Part shown: positions 63,875 to 64,000 of the stretch, in pieces
How the letters are laid out: every line of letters begins with the position of its first letter
Position numbering within the stretch: position 1 is the stretch's first letter
Origin: Brevundimonas alba
Lineage (GTDB): Bacteria > Pseudomonadota > Alphaproteobacteria > Caulobacterales > Caulobacteraceae
Length of the DNA: 64,000 bases
Reading direction: 5' to 3'
NCBI RefSeq assembly: GCF_011927945.1
Contig: NZ_JAATJM010000001.1
Span: 1,125,501 to 1,189,500 of the forward strand
Program-made: the position numbers and the translations under genes
The notes under the pieces: generated by a model
Seen by the model: the letters and a program-made list of their open reading frames with translations, nothing else
Told to the model about the DNA's origin: nothing
Databases searched by the model: none

Positions 63875-63912
63875 GGCGCTCGCGCCCCAAGCGAAAAAAG
63901 CTGCGTCCGGGT

Positions 63913-63937
63913 GGAACCGCATGGGGTCCGCTCCGTT
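63913..63937 (+). promoter_or_regulatory. Predicted EcfG promoter pointing out of the window
   Basis: GGAAC (63913-63917), 16 bases, CGTT (63934-63937). No gene follows inside the window. Back-to-back with the promoter at 63849-63874, 38 bp apart, a mirror of the phyR/nepR promoter pair. Confidence 0.75.
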
Positions 63938-63943
63938 ATCGGT

Positions 63944-64000
63944 CTGCGGAGGCGGCGACGCCCCCCCGACTTGAGACTGGTGAGAACCAGTCTGTCGCCT
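63944..64000 (+). ncRNA. Candidate start of a stress-induced transcript, possibly non-coding
   Basis: The predicted transcript from the promoter at 63913 begins about here. It has no ATG in the visible 57 bases, contains a run of seven C (63961-63967), and ends with a perfect 8-bp hairpin (agactggt/accagtct, 63974-63993) closed by a gaga tetraloop. This could be an sRNA or the leader of a gene beyond the window. Only partial sequence is seen. Confidence 0.3.

Overview
The window is about 64 kb of dense, high-GC alphaproteobacterial chromosome. The best match is Caulobacterales, probably Brevundimonas or a close relative. This rests on three things: the divergent phyR / nepR-ecfG-phyK general stress response (GSR) locus with GGAAC-N16-CGTT promoters; an F1-only ATP synthase operon (atpHAGDC) with a short epsilon subunit; and the order obgE...nadD-rsfS-rlmH-envC-ctpA-deacetylase-rppH. 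No prophage, insertion sequence, CRISPR array or rRNA operon was seen. Most of the window is housekeeping, with accessory features in the intergenic spaces.

Layout. 0-9.8 kb: 3' part of glutamine-dependent NAD synthetase, a hydrolase/membrane-protein pair, sugar genes (GmhB-like phosphatase, DegT aminotransferase, Gfo/Idh/MocA oxidoreductase), MaoC dehydratase, Thr/Ser dehydratase, and glycerol kinase coupled to an APH-like kinase. 9.8-15 kb: secreted proteins and a cytochrome c maturation set (ccmAB and ccmCDG) split by a convergent PhnA-like gene. 15-23.4 kb: aconitase, a GDSL esterase operon, small envelope proteins, isoaspartyl peptidase, a quinone oxidoreductase and an SDR. 23.4-23.7 kb: tRNA-Gly(GCC) followed by an exact 51-bp copy of its 3' part. 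23.7-32.9 kb: a TPR/2OG oxygenase, a TMEM175-like channel, a PAS histidine kinase, lpdA, a retropepsin-like protease, xerC, DUF484 and a transaldolase. 33-38 kb: priA, then a repeat-rich 0.8-kb gap, terC and a CDF transporter. 38-43 kb: atpHAGDC. 43-53 kb: an SMR transporter, DUF1272, then a long minus-strand run from obgE to rppH covering ribosome maturation, NAD synthesis, cell-wall hydrolase control and RNA decapping. 53-59.5 kb: ald with a divergent Lrp-type regulator, an ArsR/SRPBCC pair, gabD and an MFS transporter. 59.5-64 kb: the GSR locus with an entericidin-like lipoprotein.

How the genes work together. The right end is a self-regulating circuit. A sensor kinase (PhyK), response regulator (PhyR), anti-sigma factor (NepR) and sigma factor (EcfG) are all encoded together. 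I find the EcfG -35/-10 signature in front of phyR, in front of nepR, in front of the entericidin, and as a second back-to-back pair at 63.85-63.94 kb, one arm of which points out of the window. A sixth copy lies at 18.75 kb in front of a 77-aa protein/esterase operon. I regard these promoter assignments as the most useful new observation here. Other points of interest are a slip-prone heptamer hairpin abutting the rppH start codon, a REP-like 40-mer present once near the tRNA and three times after priA, five convergent gene pairs whose stop codons share one CTAG, loss of one zinc site in PriA, and a likely CTG start on a Tat-type retropepsin.
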